Positions 9,289 through 19,089 of a DNA stretch of 64,000 nucleotides are shown here, one piece after another. The DNA comes from Solirhodobacter olei. Its GTDB lineage: Bacteria; Pseudomonadota; Alphaproteobacteria; Rhodobacterales; Rhodobacteraceae. Made by a program: the position numbers and the translations under genes. The stretch is taken from contig NZ_RRYH01000007.1 in assembly GCF_004010155.1 (NCBI RefSeq), forward strand, positions 186,001 to 250,000, read 5' to 3'. Numbering within the stretch: position 1 is the first letter of the stretch; each line of letters begins with the position of its first letter. The notes beneath the pieces were generated by a model. That model made no database searches and was not told where the DNA came from. It saw only the letters and a list, made by a program, of their open reading frames with translations.

Positions 9289-9911
9289 TGCAGGTGGCCG
9301 AGGCTTTTCGGGATCGTCCGGATGTTTCACGTGAAACATTGGCGCGGCTTGAGGCCTATGCCGCCTTGCTCCAGCGCTGGAACCCGAAGATCAACCTCGT
9401 CTCCCGCGCTTCGCTCCCGGAACTCTGGACGCGCCACTTCGTTGATTCGGCGCAACTTTTTGCGCTTTGCCCGCCGGGTGCGCGGCATTGGGCAGATCTC
9501 GGAAGCGGCGGCGGATTTCCAGGCCTCGTCGTCGCCACGCTCGCGGCAGAGGTCGCGCCCGACCTGAGCGTGACATTGGTTGAAAGCGATGGCCGCAAGG
9601 CCGCGTTCCTTGCCACTGCCGCGCGAGAGCTTGGCCTGACCGTCGATGTGAGGGCCGAGCGCATCGAGGCGCTCCCGCCGCTTGGTGCGGACGTGCTGTC
9701 CGCCCGTGCCCTGGCATCGCTCGATGTGCTGCTTGGCTTTGCCGACCGCCACCTCGCCCCCACCGGCCGCGCGCTTTTTCCCAAAGGCGCCCGGGCAGAG
9801 GAGGAGATCACCGAGGCCCGCCGCCACTGGGTCTTCGATCTGACGCGCCATCCCAGCCAGACCGCCGAAGACGGCGTCATTCTAGAAATTGGAGCCATCT
9901 CCCATGCCTGA
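9282..9911 (+). CDS. rsmG: 16S rRNA (guanine-527-N7)-methyltransferase RsmG (GidB)
   Basis: 209 residues. RsmG uses S-adenosylmethionine to methylate G527 of 16S rRNA; loss causes low-level streptomycin resistance. The family opening V-S-R-E-T (about residues 15-19) is encoded by the second parS palindrome. The K-I-N-L-V-S-R segment (about 36-42) and the SAM motif [13 protein letters not shown] (about 70-82) are present. ATG 9282 overlaps the mnmG end by 7 bases; an in-frame ATG at 9288 is possible. It overlaps parA by 8 bases at the other end, giving a continuous mnmE-mnmG-rsmG-parA-parB unit. Confidence 0.95.
   Translation: MLMQVAEAFRDRPDVSRETLARLEAYAALLQRWNPKINLVSRASLPELWTRHFVDSAQLFALCPPGARHWADLGSGGGFPGLVVATLAAEVAPDLSVTLVESDGRKAAFLATAARELGLTVDVRAERIEALPPLGADVLSARALASLDVLLGFADRHLAPTGRALFPKGARAEEEITEARRHWVFDLTRHPSQTAEDGVILEIGAISHA
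9323..9338. promoter_or_regulatory. parS: parS centromere site 2
   Basis: A second exact copy of TGTTTCACGTGAAACA, 1,908 bp from the first, inside rsmG. Here it is read in a different frame from the mnmG copy and encodes the conserved V-S-R-E-T residues, so the site serves as both centromere and codons. Confidence 0.95.
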
Positions 9912-10722
9912 TCCGCATCGCGACCCCACCCGCCCGCCGGGCGCCCGGATCATCGCCGTCGCCAACCAGAAGGGCGGGGTGGGCAAGACCACGACCGCCA
10001 TCAACCTTGGCGCGGCGCTCGCCGAACGCGGGTTGAAGGTTCTTTTGGTCGATCTCGATCCGCAGGGCAACGCCTCTACTGGGCTGGGTGTCATGGCGGC
10101 AAACCGGGGGATGACCACCTACGACTTGATCCTCGACGAGGCGCCGCTACAGGATGTGGTGATTCCGACCGCGGTGAAGAATCTCTGGATCTGTCCGTCG
10201 ACGACGGATCTGTCCTCGGCGGATATCGAGCTTGTGGCCAATGAGAAGCGCAGCTTTCTGCTGCACGACGCGCTTCGCCAGCCCGCGGCCGACCGCTATG
10301 CCTTCGATTACATGCTGATCGACTGCCCGCCCTCGCTGAGCTTGCTGACGCTGAACGCGCTCGTCGCCGCGCAATCCGTCCTGGTGCCGCTGCAAAGCGA
10401 ATTCTTCGCGCTCGAAGGCCTTTCGCAGCTCATGCTCACCATCCGCGAAGTGCGCCAGTCCGCCAATCCGAACCTGCGGATCGAGGGCGTGCTGCTGACA
10501 ATGTACGATGGCCGCAACAACCTGTCGCAACAGGTCGAGTCGGACGCGCGAGAGAACCTGGGCGACCTCGTCTTCAAGACGATCGTTCCCCGCAACGTCC
10601 GCGTCAGCGAGGCGCCGTCTTACGCGCTGCCGGTTCTCGCCTACGACGGGGGATCGCGCGGCAGCGAGGCCTATCGGGATCTCGCGGAAGAAATGATGCG
10701 GCGCCATGGCGCCGCGGCCTGA
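9904..10722 (+). CDS. parA: Chromosome partitioning ATPase ParA
   Basis: 272 residues from ATG 9904, which has GGAG at 9891-9894. A TTG at 9889 would lie before that site. ParA binds the nucleoid and moves ParB-parS complexes apart after replication. The deviant Walker A K-G-G-V-G-K-T-T is at residues 23-30, followed by [10 protein letters not shown] and the Walker B D-C-P-P-S-L. Length and order match the chromosomal (Soj-like) class with a short N terminus, not plasmid ParA with a DNA-binding extension. Overlaps rsmG by 8 bases; parB follows directly. Confidence 0.97.
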   Translation: MPDPHRDPTRPPGARIIAVANQKGGVGKTTTAINLGAALAERGLKVLLVDLDPQGNASTGLGVMAANRGMTTYDLILDEAPLQDVVIPTAVKNLWICPSTTDLSSADIELVANEKRSFLLHDALRQPAADRYAFDYMLIDCPPSLSLLTLNALVAAQSVLVPLQSEFFALEGLSQLMLTIREVRQSANPNLRIEGVLLTMYDGRNNLSQQVESDARENLGDLVFKTIVPRNVRVSEAPSYALPVLAYDGGSRGSEAYRDLAEEMMRRHGAAA

Positions 10723-10732
10723 GGAGAGCACG

Positions 10733-11647
10733 ATGGACGACAGGAAGCCGGAACGCAGGGGGTTGGGGCGCGGGCTTTCGGCGCTGATGGCGGATATCTC
10801 GCCTGCGCCCGGGGCAGAGCAGGGCGCCGTGCGCCGGCCTGAGGCGATGGTGCCGGTCGAGAAGGTTCGCCCGAACCCCGATCAGCCGCGCCGCGATTTC
10901 CCGCCGGAGGCGCTGGAGGACCTGGCGAACTCGATCCGCACGCGCGGCATCGTTCAGCCGTTGATCCTGCGCGAGGATCCGACCGAGCCCGGCACCTACC
11001 AGATCGTCGCCGGGGAGCGGCGCTGGCGCGCGGCGCAGATGGCGCAGCTGCACGAGGTTCCGGCCCTGATCCGCAGCTACTCGGACACCGAGGTGCTGGA
11101 AGTCGCGATCATCGAGAATATCCAGCGCGCGGACCTCAACGCGGTAGAGGAGGCGGCAGGTTATCGCCAGCTGATGGAGCGTTTCGGCCATACGCAGGAG
11201 AAGCTGGCGGAGGCCCTCGGCAAGAGCCGCAGCCACATCGCCAACTCGATGCGCCTGTTGCACTTGCCGGACGAGGTGCTGACCTACCTTCGCCAGGGCC
11301 AGATCAGTGCGGGCCATGCCCGCGCGCTGATTACGGCCGAGGATCCGGTGGCACTGGCCGGCAAGATCGTCGCCCAGGGCCTTTCGGTGCGCGAGACGGA
11401 GGCGCTGGCCCGCAAGGGCGCCGCGCCGAAGGCCCGGAAATCAGGGTCTTCCAGCCGCTCCGAAGACAAGGATGCGGATACCCGTGCGCTGGAACAGGAC
11501 CTTTCAGCCAATCTCGGCATGGCGGTGAAGATCGATCACGCGCCGGGGGCAGAGGGCGGGCGGATCACCATCGCCTACGACTCGCTCGACGCGCTGGACG
11601 ATCTCTGCCGTATCCTGACCTCGAGCGCGCATCGCAGCACGATGTAG
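10733..11647 (+). CDS. parB: Chromosome partitioning protein ParB
   Basis: 304 residues from ATG 10733, which follows GAGGAG overlapping the parA stop; an ATG at 10706 inside parA lacks such a site. ParB binds parS, spreads as a CTP-dependent clamp and recruits ParA. The opening R-R-G-L-G-R-G-L-S-A-L-M is a basic conserved peptide in ParB. The CTPase motif G-E-R-R-W-R-A is at residues 94-100, and the helix-turn-helix (K-S-R-S-H-I-A-N-S) is near 165-173. The C-terminal dimer domain follows a Ser/Lys-rich linker. Its cognate sites are at 7415 and 9323. It converges with hemW with only 2 bases between. Confidence 0.97.
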   Translation: MDDRKPERRGLGRGLSALMADISPAPGAEQGAVRRPEAMVPVEKVRPNPDQPRRDFPPEALEDLANSIRTRGIVQPLILREDPTEPGTYQIVAGERRWRAAQMAQLHEVPALIRSYSDTEVLEVAIIENIQRADLNAVEEAAGYRQLMERFGHTQEKLAEALGKSRSHIANSMRLLHLPDEVLTYLRQGQISAGHARALITAEDPVALAGKIVAQGLSVRETEALARKGAAPKARKSGSSSRSEDKDADTRALEQDLSANLGMAVKIDHAPGAEGGRITIAYDSLDALDDLCRILTSSAHRSTM

Positions 11648-11649
11648 GC

Positions 11650-12801
11650 TCAGGCAAGCAATTCCCGCAGGACACCGTTCAGGACGATCCTGCCCTGGGG
11701 CGTGGCCACGATCCGGCCCGCCCCCTCGTCTATCAGCCCGAGACCAACCAAGTCTTTGATAGTGCTGGGTTTTATCTCTCCGCCTAGCGCCTCGTAGCGG
11801 CCAAGCTCGCTGCCCTCCGACAGGCGCAGGCTCATCATCAGGTATTCGGCGGCCTGGTCCTGGGGCGTCAAGGTCTCGGTCAGTCCGTCACCTGTGCCAA
11901 GCTTCTCCACCCGCTCCAGCCACGCGCCAGGCGCCTTCGGGGCCTCGACCGCCCATCGCCGCCCATCCAGCGTCAGCCGCCCGTGTGCCCCGGGGCCGAT
12001 ACCGGCATAGTCTCCATAGCGCCAATAGATCAGGTTATGGCGCGACTCAGAGCCTTTTTTGGCATGGTTAGAGACTTCATAGGCCGACAGCCCCGCCGCA
12101 TCGCAAAGCTCCTGTGTCAGGGCATACATGTCGGCGGCACGGTCATCGTCGGGCAGACCCCTAAGCTTGCCGGCGGCAGCACGCGCGCCGAAGACGGTCC
12201 CATCCTCTACGGTTAGCTGGTAGAGCGAGAGGTGATCCGCCGCCAGCGCAAGCGCTTCGGACAGTTCCGCGCGCCACTCGGCTAGCGTCTGGTGCTGGCG
12301 GGCGTAGATCAGGTCAAAGCTCACCCGCTCGAAACAATCCCGCGCAACACCGAAGGCCGCGCGCGCCTCTGCCACCGTGTGCATCCGGCCAAGGCGCCGC
12401 AGGTCGGCGTCGTTCATCGCCTGCAGGCCCATGGAGACGCGGTTGACCCCGGCCTCGGCGTAGCCCCGGAAGCGCCCAGCCTCGACCGAGCCGGGATTGG
12501 CCTCCAGCGTGACCTCGATATCGTTGGCAGTGGTCCAGGTCGCCCGCACGGCATCCAGCACGCGCGCGACGAGGTCGGGATCCATCAGGCTGGGGGTCCC
12601 ACCGCCGAAGAAGATGGTGTTGAGAATGCGCCCTTCCGTCAGCCGGCCGACGCGGGCGATCTCGGCCTCATAGGCGCGGGCCCAGCGGGACTGATCGATC
12701 TCCGCCGCGACATGGCTGTTGAAGTCGCAATAGGGGCACTTAGAGGCGCAGAACGGCCAGTGCAGGTAAAGCCCGAAACCGCCGTTCCGCCAGTCTTCCA
12801 T
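11650..12801 (-). CDS. hemW: HemW-type radical SAM protein (haem chaperone, HemN-like)
   Basis: 383 residues, the short HemW length rather than that of true coproporphyrinogen dehydrogenase HemN (about 450). The [4Fe-4S] cluster motif C-x3-C-x2-C is at Cys-18, 22 and 25 (C-A-S-K-C-P-Y-C-D-F), followed by F-F-G-G-G-T-P-S. HemN proteins carry an extra N-terminal substrate-binding region that is absent here. HemW is described as inserting haem into respiratory enzymes; databases often mislabel it as oxygen-independent coproporphyrinogen oxidase. One base separates its start from the ridA stop, so it ends the rph-rdgB-ridA-hemW operon. Confidence 0.9.
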   Translation of the reverse strand: MEDWRNGGFGLYLHWPFCASKCPYCDFNSHVAAEIDQSRWARAYEAEIARVGRLTEGRILNTIFFGGGTPSLMDPDLVARVLDAVRATWTTANDIEVTLEANPGSVEAGRFRGYAEAGVNRVSMGLQAMNDADLRRLGRMHTVAEARAAFGVARDCFERVSFDLIYARQHQTLAEWRAELSEALALAADHLSLYQLTVEDGTVFGARAAAGKLRGLPDDDRAADMYALTQELCDAAGLSAYEVSNHAKKGSESRHNLIYWRYGDYAGIGPGAHGRLTLDGRRWAVEAPKAPGAWLERVEKLGTGDGLTETLTPQDQAAEYLMMSLRLSEGSELGRYEALGGEIKPSTIKDLVGLGLIDEGAGRIVATPQGRIVLNGVLRELLA

Positions 12802-12802
12802 T

Positions 12803-13183
12803 TCAGCCCCTGAAGGCCGTGACCTCGATCTCGATCTTCATCTCGGGGCGGATCAGCCCGGCGATGACCATCGTGGCCGCTGGCCGGATCTCCGACAGCG
12901 ACTCCCCAAGCGCGGGAACGATCGAATCGACCAGCGCGGGATCGGTCACGGTGTACTGGACGCGGACGATGTCCGTCATCGCGAAGCCGGCCTCGGCCAG
13001 CGCCTTCCCGATGGTGGCAAAGCAGTTCCGTGCCTGGTCGGCCGGATCCTCGGGCATCGTCATGGTGCTGTAATCGTAGCCCGTGGTGCCCGAGACGAAG
13101 CACCAGTCGCCCTGCACCACGGCGCGGGAATAGCCCATGGTCGCCTCGAAGGGAGACCCGGAGGAGATCAGCCGCTTGCTCAT
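12803..13183 (-). CDS. RidA family (YjgF/UK114) protein
   Basis: 126 residues, one RidA domain. Archetypal RidA hydrolyses reactive enamine/imine intermediates made by PLP enzymes. The central F-V-S-G-T-T-G-Y motif (about residues 29-36) and the Q-A-R-N-C-F-A-T-I segment are family features. The usual catalytic Arg of RidA is not clearly in its canonical context; R-P-A-A-T-M-V (about 101-107) is the closest, so this may be a Rid subfamily other than the archetype. It overlaps rdgB by 4 bases and hemW follows one base later. Confidence 0.85.
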   Translation of the reverse strand: MSKRLISSGSPFEATMGYSRAVVQGDWCFVSGTTGYDYSTMTMPEDPADQARNCFATIGKALAEAGFAMTDIVRVQYTVTDPALVDSIVPALGESLSEIRPAATMVIAGLIRPEMKIEIEVTAFRG

Positions 13184-13791
13184 TTGAACACGCCATCCAC
13201 GAGTTTCTTGAACGCCACCGCGCGGTGGCTGATGGAGTTCTTCATCGCGGGTTCCATCTCGCCCAGGGTGCGGTTGTGGCCCTCGGGGCGAAAGATCGGA
13301 TCGAAGCCGTGGCCCAGCTCTCCGCGCATCGGCCAGACAATTTGGCCCTGGACCTCGCCGGTGAAGACCTCGTCATGCCCGTCGGGCCAGGCCATCACCA
13401 GCGTGCAGGTGAACTTCGCCCGGCGCGGGAAGGGCGCCTTGATGTCCTCGAGCTTCTGCCAGACCTTCTCCATCGCCATGACGAAGTCGCGCGTGCCGTC
13501 CTCGGCCTTGGCCCAGTCGGCGGTGTGAACGCCCGGCTTGCCGCGCAGGGCTTCCACTTCAAGCCCGCTGTCGTCGGCGAGGGCGGGAAGCCCCGTCGCC
13601 TGTGCTGCGGCATGGGCCTTGATCTTGGCATTGCCCTCGAAGGTCAGCTCGGTCTCTTCCGGCTCAGGCAGGCCCAGCTCCTTCACCGAGATCACGGCCA
13701 GAGGGAACTTCGCCAGCAGCAGCCGGATCTCTTCCAGTTTCCCCGCGTTATGCGAGGCCAGGACCAGCTTATCGCCTTCAAAACGTCGCAT
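13180..13791 (-). CDS. rdgB: XTP/dITP diphosphatase (non-canonical purine NTPase)
   Basis: 203 residues from ATG 13791; the open frame continues upstream through rph but the family begins here. RdgB removes dITP and XTP from nucleotide pools. Motifs are S-H-N-A-G-K (13-18), T-F-E-G-N-A (50-55), the catalytic A-D-D-S-G-L-E-V (72-79), G-F-D-P-I-F (162-167) and S-H-R-A (188-191). The start shares a base with the rph stop (TGATG on the minus strand), and the end overlaps the RidA gene by 4 bases. Confidence 0.95.
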   Translation of the reverse strand: MRRFEGDKLVLASHNAGKLEEIRLLLAKFPLAVISVKELGLPEPEETELTFEGNAKIKAHAAAQATGLPALADDSGLEVEALRGKPGVHTADWAKAEDGTRDFVMAMEKVWQKLEDIKAPFPRRAKFTCTLVMAWPDGHDEVFTGEVQGQIVWPMRGELGHGFDPIFRPEGHNRTLGEMEPAMKNSISHRAVAFKKLVDGVFK

Positions 13792-14501
13792 CAGATCGCC
13801 GCCTTCTGTGCCGCCACGAGCGCGCTTATGCCCGTCTCTGCGAGATCGAGCAAAGCCGACATCTCGTCGCGGCTGAATGCCGCGCCCTCTGCCGACATCT
13901 GCACTTCCACCAGCCGGCCCGCGCCGGTCATGACGAAATTTCCATCGGTTCCGGCTTCGCTGTCCTCGGCATAGTCGAGATCCAGCACGGTCTGGCCGCC
14001 GTAGATCCCGCAGGAAACGGCCGCGACATGGTCGACGATCGGATCCGAGGACACGATACCGGCCTTCATAAGCTTGTTCGCCGCCAGCCGCAGCGCGACC
14101 CAGCCACCAGTGATCGCGGCGCAGCGGGTCCCACCATCGGCCTGCAGCACATCGCAGTCGATGGTGATCTGCCGCTCGCCAAGCGCCACCCGGTCCACCC
14201 CTACACGCAGCGAGCGACCGATAAGCCGTTGAATTTCCTGCGTTCTGCCAGACTGCTTGCCCGCCGCCGCCTCGCGCCGGTTGCGCGTGTTGGTGGCGCG
14301 CGGCAGCATGCCGTATTCCGCCGTGACCCAGCCGAGGCCGGTGTTCTTCAGGAACGGCGGGGCGCGTTCCTCCAGCGTCGCGGTACACAGCACATGCGTA
14401 TCGCCCACCTTGATCAGGCAAGAGCCCTCGGCGTGTTTGGTGATCCCGGTTTCGATTGAAATCGGCCTCATGTCGCCTATCTGTCTGCCGGACGGCCGCA
14501 T
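13791..14501 (-). CDS. rph: Ribonuclease PH
   Basis: 236 residues from ATG 14501, which has AAGGAG upstream on the minus strand; the frame is open further to 14558 without a better site. RNase PH trims tRNA 3' ends by phosphorolysis. Family markers are M-R-P-S-G-R at the start, the C-T-A-T-L-E-E segment, [13 protein letters not shown] with the N-x-R-R-E motif, and [12 protein letters not shown]. It is the first gene of the rph-rdgB-ridA-hemW operon and divergent from hrcA across 119 bases, an arrangement common in alphaproteobacteria. Confidence 0.96.
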   Translation of the reverse strand: MRPSGRQIGDMRPISIETGITKHAEGSCLIKVGDTHVLCTATLEERAPPFLKNTGLGWVTAEYGMLPRATNTRNRREAAAGKQSGRTQEIQRLIGRSLRVGVDRVALGERQITIDCDVLQADGGTRCAAITGGWVALRLAANKLMKAGIVSSDPIVDHVAAVSCGIYGGQTVLDLDYAEDSEAGTDGNFVMTGAGRLVEVQMSAEGAAFSRDEMSALLDLAETGISALVAAQKAAI

Positions 14502-14564
14502 CAGGGGCTCCTTGTAAAACCTCGCCGTCCCATAGCCCCGGCCCGGGCCGATATGCAACCCTGA

Positions 14565-14592
14565 TTGACCTCCTCCGCCCGCGGCCTTTAAT
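14565..14592 (+). promoter_or_regulatory. Candidate sigma-70 promoter for hrcA-grpE
   Basis: TTGACC (14565-14570), a 16-base spacer and TTTAAT (14587-14592). Transcription would start near 14599, after an ATG at 14591, which favours the hrcA start at 14621. No CIRCE inverted repeat (TTAGCACTC-N9-GAGTGCTAA) is present in the 119-base gap, so local HrcA autoregulation is not evident. Confidence 0.5.
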
Positions 14593-14620
14593 GGACCACG
14601 GCCCCGAAAAGCAGGATCGG

Positions 14621-15688
14621 ATGACCGACGAACCGAACATTCTGGCAGAGCTCAACGAACGCTCGCGAGAGGTTTTTCGCCGCGTGGTCGAGGCTTACCT
14701 CGCCTCCGGCGGCCCCGTCGGCTCGCGCAGCCTGACCCGCACGATGAGCGAGAAGGTCTCCGCTGCGACGATCCGCAACGTGATGCAGGATCTCGAATAT
14801 CTCGGCCTTCTGGGCAGCCCCCACATTTCGGCCGGCCGGATGCCGACGCAACTTGGCCTCCGGATGTTCGTCGACGGACTCATGGAACTCGGCAACGTTG
14901 CCGAGGACGACCGCGAGAAGATCGACGCCACGCTCGGCGGCAAGGACGGCGATGTCAGCGTGCTGCTGGAACGCGTCGGATCCGCGCTGTCGGGCCTGAC
15001 CCACGGCGCCAGCCTCGTCCTGGCGCCGAAACGCGAAGCCCCGATCAGGCATATCGAATTTGTCAGCCTTGCTCCCGACCGCGCGCTTGTCGTGCTCGTC
15101 TTCGGCGACGGCCATGTCGAGAATCGCGTCTTCGTCCCGCCGCAGGGGCAGACCCCGTCCTCCATGCGCGAGGCGGCGAATTTCGTGAACGCGCTCGCCG
15201 CCGGGCGGACGCTGGCCGAGCTGCGCCAGTCGCTTCGCACCGAGATCGCCAGCCGCCGGCAGGAGATCGATTCGCTTGCCGCGGAGCTGGTGGAAAGCGG
15301 CCTTGCCGTCTGGGGCGCGGGCTCGGGCGGGGAGGAGCGGCTGATCGTCCGGGGCCGCGCCAATCTGCTCGACGCGGCAAGCGAGGAGGACCTCGAACGC
15401 ATCCGGATCCTGTTCGACGACCTGGAACGCAAGCGCGACATCGTCGACTTCCTCCAGCTCGCCGAGGAGGGCGAGGGCGTACGTATTTTTATCGGCTCCG
15501 AGAACAAGCTTTTCTCACTTTCGGGTTCCTCTCTGGTCGTCTCTCCCTATATGAACGCTGACCGGAGAATCATCGGCGCCGTGGGCGTGATCGGGCCGAC
15601 GCGGCTGAACTACGGCCGCATAGTTCCGATCGTCGATTACACGGCGCAATTGGTGGGGCGGCTCCTGTCCGACCCCGGCAAGGGATAG
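14621..15688 (+). CDS. hrcA: Heat-inducible transcription repressor HrcA
   Basis: 355 residues from ATG 14621. HrcA is a winged-helix repressor that binds CIRCE elements before chaperone operons and depends on GroEL for activity. Visible features are the N-terminal winged helix with G-S-R-S-L-T (about 33-38) and [13 protein letters not shown] (about 47-59), then G[11 protein letters not shown], and the C-terminal [10 protein letters not shown] segment. The frame is open back to 14456, but that would overlap rph and lie before the likely promoter. grpE starts 3 bases after the stop. Confidence 0.93.
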   Translation: MTDEPNILAELNERSREVFRRVVEAYLASGGPVGSRSLTRTMSEKVSAATIRNVMQDLEYLGLLGSPHISAGRMPTQLGLRMFVDGLMELGNVAEDDREKIDATLGGKDGDVSVLLERVGSALSGLTHGASLVLAPKREAPIRHIEFVSLAPDRALVVLVFGDGHVENRVFVPPQGQTPSSMREAANFVNALAAGRTLAELRQSLRTEIASRRQEIDSLAAELVESGLAVWGAGSGGEERLIVRGRANLLDAASEEDLERIRILFDDLERKRDIVDFLQLAEEGEGVRIFIGSENKLFSLSGSSLVVSPYMNADRRIIGAVGVIGPTRLNYGRIVPIVDYTAQLVGRLLSDPGKG

Positions 15689-15691
15689 GAA

Positions 15692-16237
15692 ATGGCAGAC
15701 GACGTGAACACAGAGGAGAATGCCGCGGACCAGATGGCCGCGGACCTGCAGGACGCCGCGGCAGAGGCCGCCGGCGAGATCGAGGCGCTGCGCGCGGAGC
15801 GTGACGACCTGCGCGACCGGCTGATGCGGACGCTGGCCGACAGCGAGAACGCCCGCAAGCGCGCCGACCGCGATCGCCGCGAGGCGGAGCAGTACGGCGG
15901 CTCGAAGCTCGCCCGCGATATGCTTCCGGTCTACGACAACCTGCGCCGCGCCCTCGACCACGCGACCGAGGATCAGAAGGCCGTCTCCGGCCCGCTTCTG
16001 GAAGGCGTGGAACTGACGCTGCGCGAGCTTCTGAACGTATTTACCAAGCACGGCATCACGCTGATCGCACCGAAGGTCGGCGAGACCTTCGACCCGAAGG
16101 AACATCAGGCGATGTTCGAGGCCCCGGTGCCCGGCACCAAGGCCGGCGCCATCATCGAGGTCATGGGCGAGGGCTTCATGCTCCACGACCGGCTTCTGCG
16201 TCCGGCGCAGGTCGGCGTGTCGTCGAACCCGGGCTGA
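15692..16237 (+). CDS. grpE: GrpE nucleotide exchange factor
   Basis: 181 residues. GrpE releases ADP from DnaK. The protein opens with an acidic Glu/Asp/Ala-rich tail, followed by a long helix with heptads (about residues 28-70, ending R-A-D-R-D-R-R-E-A-E), the L-P-V-Y-D-N-L-R-R-A-L signature (about 82-92), and the beta domain ending G-F-M-L-H-D-R-L-L-R-P-A-Q-V-G-V. It is separated from hrcA by 3 bases and co-transcribed with it. dnaK and dnaJ are not in this window. Confidence 0.95.
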   Translation: MADDVNTEENAADQMAADLQDAAAEAAGEIEALRAERDDLRDRLMRTLADSENARKRADRDRREAEQYGGSKLARDMLPVYDNLRRALDHATEDQKAVSGPLLEGVELTLRELLNVFTKHGITLIAPKVGETFDPKEHQAMFEAPVPGTKAGAIIEVMGEGFMLHDRLLRPAQVGVSSNPG

Positions 16238-16246
16238 CGCCGAAGG

Positions 16247-16291
16247 CCGGGGGCGCTGCCCCCGGACCCCCGGAGTATTTCTGCCAAGAAA
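16247..16291. terminator. Bidirectional terminator between grpE and mutS, with a Rhodobacterales-type GC hairpin
   Basis: CCGGGGGC (16247-16254) pairs perfectly with GCCCCCGG (16258-16265) over a 3-base loop, then ACCCCCGGAGTATTT, then a smaller AT inverted repeat (ATTTCT about 16277-16282, partly complementary to AGAAAaAT about 16287-16294). The two genes converge here. The same kind of GC hairpin plus CCCCCGGAGTATTT tail is, from memory, frequent after genes in Rhodobacteraceae genomes. Confidence 0.7.
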
Positions 16292-16304
16292 AATCGGAAG
16301 GCGC

Positions 16305-18959
16305 TCAGTCCCTATTCGGGAGAAGCGCCCTCAGGTCGTAGATCACCCGCAGCGCTTCCAGAGGGGTAAGCTCGTCCGGGTGCAGCTCGGCCAGGCGCGA
16401 CTCGACCGCTGACGTCTTCGCCACCGCCACGGCGCGCGGGGCAGGGGGCGTGGCGGCGAACAGCGGCAGCTCGTCGATCAGCGCCTCTTTCTTCGTGCCG
16501 CCTTCTCGCTCGCCCTTTTCCAGCGCCTCAAGAACGATCCGGGCCCGCGACACCACCGCATCGGGCAGCCCGGCGAGCCGCGCCACCTGCACCCCGTAGG
16601 ATCGATCCGCCGCGCCCTTCCGCACCTCGTGCAGGAAGATCACGTCCCCTTCCCACTCCCGCACCGTCACCGTGGCGTTCTCGACTCCCGCCAGCCGCCC
16701 GGCCAGCGCCGTCATTTCGTGGTAATGCGTCGCGAAAAGTGCGCGGCAGCGGTTCACGTCATGCAGATGCTCCAGCACCGCCCAGGCGATCGAGAGCCCG
16801 TCATAGGTCGCCGTACCGCGCCCGATCTCGTCAAGGATCACCAGCGCCCGGTCATCGGCCTGGTTCAGGATGGCGGCCGTCTCGACCATCTCGACCATGA
16901 AGGTCGACCGGCCGCGGGCAAGATCGTCCGCCGCCCCGACCCGGCTGAAGATCTGGCTCACCAGCCCGACATGGGCCGAGAGCGCGGGGACGAAGCTGCC
17001 CGCCTGCGCCAGCAGCGCAATCAGGGCGTTCTGGCGCAGGAAGGTCGACTTCCCCGCCATGTTCGGCCCGGTGATGAGCCAGATCGCCGGCGTGCCCCCG
17101 GCCGTCAGCGCGCAGTCATTGGCCACGAACGGCGCGCCGCCCTGCCGCCGCAGCGCGCGCTCCACCACCGGATGCCGCCCGCCGACAACCTCGAAGGCGC
17201 GGCTATCGTCCACCTTCGGCTCCACCCAGTCCTCGCCCGAGGCGAGATCGGCGAAACCCGCCGCCAGGTCGATGTCCGCCAGCCCGCGCGCGGCCGCCGC
17301 GATTGCTGTCGCGGCCTCCAGAATGGCACCCTTCAGGCCGTCATAGAGCCTCTTTTCAATCTCCAGCGCCCGCGCCCCGGCGTTGAGGATCTTGGTCTCA
17401 AGCTCGCTCAGCTCCAGCGTGGTGAAGCGCACCTGGTTTGCCGTGGTCTGGCGGTGGATGAACTTTTCCGACAATGGCGGCGATAGCATCTTCTCGGCAT
17501 GGACCGCCGTCGTCTCGATGAAATATCCCAGCACGTTGTTGTGCTTGATCTTCAGGCTGCCGACCCCGGTTTCCGCGGCGTACTCGGCCTGCATCCGGGC
17601 GACCACGCCGCGCCCCTCGTCGCGCAGCGCCCGCGTCTCGTCCAGCTCCGCATCATGGCCTACCGCGATGAACCCGCCGTCGCGCGCCAGAAGCGGCGGT
17701 TCCGCCACTAGCGCCGCGTCCAAAAGGACGAGCAGCGCCTCGTGCCCGACGAGCGCCGCGGCCGCATCGGCCAGAAGCTCCGGCACATCGCCCGAAAGCC
17801 GCCCGGCGACCTGGCCCGCCTGCTCCAGCCCATTTCGGATCGCCGCGAGGTCACGCGGCCCGCCCCGATCGAGCGCCAGCCGGGACAGCGCCCGGTCCAT
17901 ATCCGGCACCCGCCGCAGCGCCTCGCGCAGGGCGCCGCGCAGCCCGGCCTCCTCAAAAAGATGCCGAACCGCCGCCAGCCGCCGCCGGATTTCCACCAGA
18001 TCCCGCGAGGGGCCGGAGAGGCGCCGCTCCAGCAGCCGCCCGCCCGCCGCCGTAACGGTCCGGTCGACGGCGGCAAGCAGCGAGCCGTCCCTCTCGCCCG
18101 AGAGCGAGGCCGAAATCTCAAGGTTCCGCCGCGTCGCCGCGTCGATCTGCACCCGGCCCTGCGCCGCATCCTTCACCGGTGGGCGCAGAAGCGGAAGTTT
18201 CCCCTTCTGGGTAAGCTCCAGATAGGCGGTGATCGCCCCCAGCGCCGAAAGCTCTGCCCGCGAGAACCCGCCGAACGCATCCAGACTCGCCACGCCCCAG
18301 AGCGCGCAGAGGCGTTTCTCCGCACCATCGGAATCGAAACTCGCTCGCGCCAGCGGAGTGATCGCGGCGCCGGATTCAGTGACTGTACCGGCCCAATCGC
18401 TCTCCCGCACCTCGCTGATAAGCACCTCGCGCGGCGCGAGGCGCGCCAGCTCCGGCCCCAGCCGCACGGGCGGGCAGGGGGCCACCATCAGCTCTCCGGT
18501 AGAGATGTCGACCCAGGCCAGTGCCGCGGCATCGCGCACCTCGGCGAAGGCGGCGAGGTAGTTGTGCCGCCGCGCCTCCAGCAGGCTTTCCTCGGTCAGG
18601 GTGCCGGGCGTGACCAGCCGCACCACCTCGCGCCGGACCACGGACTTCGATCCGCGCTTCTTCGCCTCGGCCGGGTCCTCCATCTGCTCGGCGATGGCGA
18701 CGCGGAACCCCTTGCGGATCAGTTGCAGCAGATAGCCCTCGGCCGCGAAGACCGGCACACCGCACATGGCGATATCCTCGCCCAGGTGCTTGCCGCGCTT
18801 GGTCAGCGCGATGTCCAGCGCCTCGGCGGCGGCCACCGCATCGTCGAAGAACATTTCGTAGAAATCGCCCATCCGGTAGAACAGAAGCGCGTCCGGATGC
18901 TGCGCCTTCGTCTCCAGATACTGCGCCATCATCGGCGTCACGGCTGTGTCGCTGGCCAT
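16305..18959 (-). CDS. mutS: DNA mismatch repair protein MutS
   Basis: 884 residues. MutS recognises mismatches and starts repair with MutL. In order: the mismatch-binding domain with F-Y-x-M-G-D-F-Y-E-M-F (Phe-Tyr-Glu wedge near residues 33-38), connector and lever domains, the clamp, then the ATPase with Walker [10 protein letters not shown] (about 637-645), the [10 protein letters not shown] segment, Walker [12 protein letters not shown] and the downstream F-A-T-H-Y-H-E. The C terminus retains a short helical tail. It converges with grpE and is divergent from the aminotransferase at 19090 across about 130 bases. Confidence 0.97.
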   Translation of the reverse strand: MASDTAVTPMMAQYLETKAQHPDALLFYRMGDFYEMFFDDAVAAAEALDIALTKRGKHLGEDIAMCGVPVFAAEGYLLQLIRKGFRVAIAEQMEDPAEAKKRGSKSVVRREVVRLVTPGTLTEESLLEARRHNYLAAFAEVRDAAALAWVDISTGELMVAPCPPVRLGPELARLAPREVLISEVRESDWAGTVTESGAAITPLARASFDSDGAEKRLCALWGVASLDAFGGFSRAELSALGAITAYLELTQKGKLPLLRPPVKDAAQGRVQIDAATRRNLEISASLSGERDGSLLAAVDRTVTAAGGRLLERRLSGPSRDLVEIRRRLAAVRHLFEEAGLRGALREALRRVPDMDRALSRLALDRGGPRDLAAIRNGLEQAGQVAGRLSGDVPELLADAAAALVGHEALLVLLDAALVAEPPLLARDGGFIAVGHDAELDETRALRDEGRGVVARMQAEYAAETGVGSLKIKHNNVLGYFIETTAVHAEKMLSPPLSEKFIHRQTTANQVRFTTLELSELETKILNAGARALEIEKRLYDGLKGAILEAATAIAAAARGLADIDLAAGFADLASGEDWVEPKVDDSRAFEVVGGRHPVVERALRRQGGAPFVANDCALTAGGTPAIWLITGPNMAGKSTFLRQNALIALLAQAGSFVPALSAHVGLVSQIFSRVGAADDLARGRSTFMVEMVETAAILNQADDRALVILDEIGRGTATYDGLSIAWAVLEHLHDVNRCRALFATHYHEMTALAGRLAGVENATVTVREWEGDVIFLHEVRKGAADRSYGVQVARLAGLPDAVVSRARIVLEALEKGEREGGTKKEALIDELPLFAATPPAPRAVAVAKTSAVESRLAELHPDELTPLEALRVIYDLRALLPNRD

Positions 18960-19089
18960 GTCTGTCCCCCGAAATTCCGGTGAACCTATCCAAGGCCAGA
19001 GGGCGGGAAAAGCCGAAAACCGGCAGGGCGTTGCCGCACGCCCCGACGCGGGCTACAGCTTGGCCAGTATCAGGACAGTGAGGCCCCGA

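Noticed and set aside
14456-14620. N-terminal extension of hrcA
   Set aside because: It overlaps rph and precedes the likely -35/-10; HrcA homology begins at 14621.
14502-14620. CIRCE element before hrcA-grpE
   Set aside because: I searched the gap for the 9-bp inverted repeat and found none.
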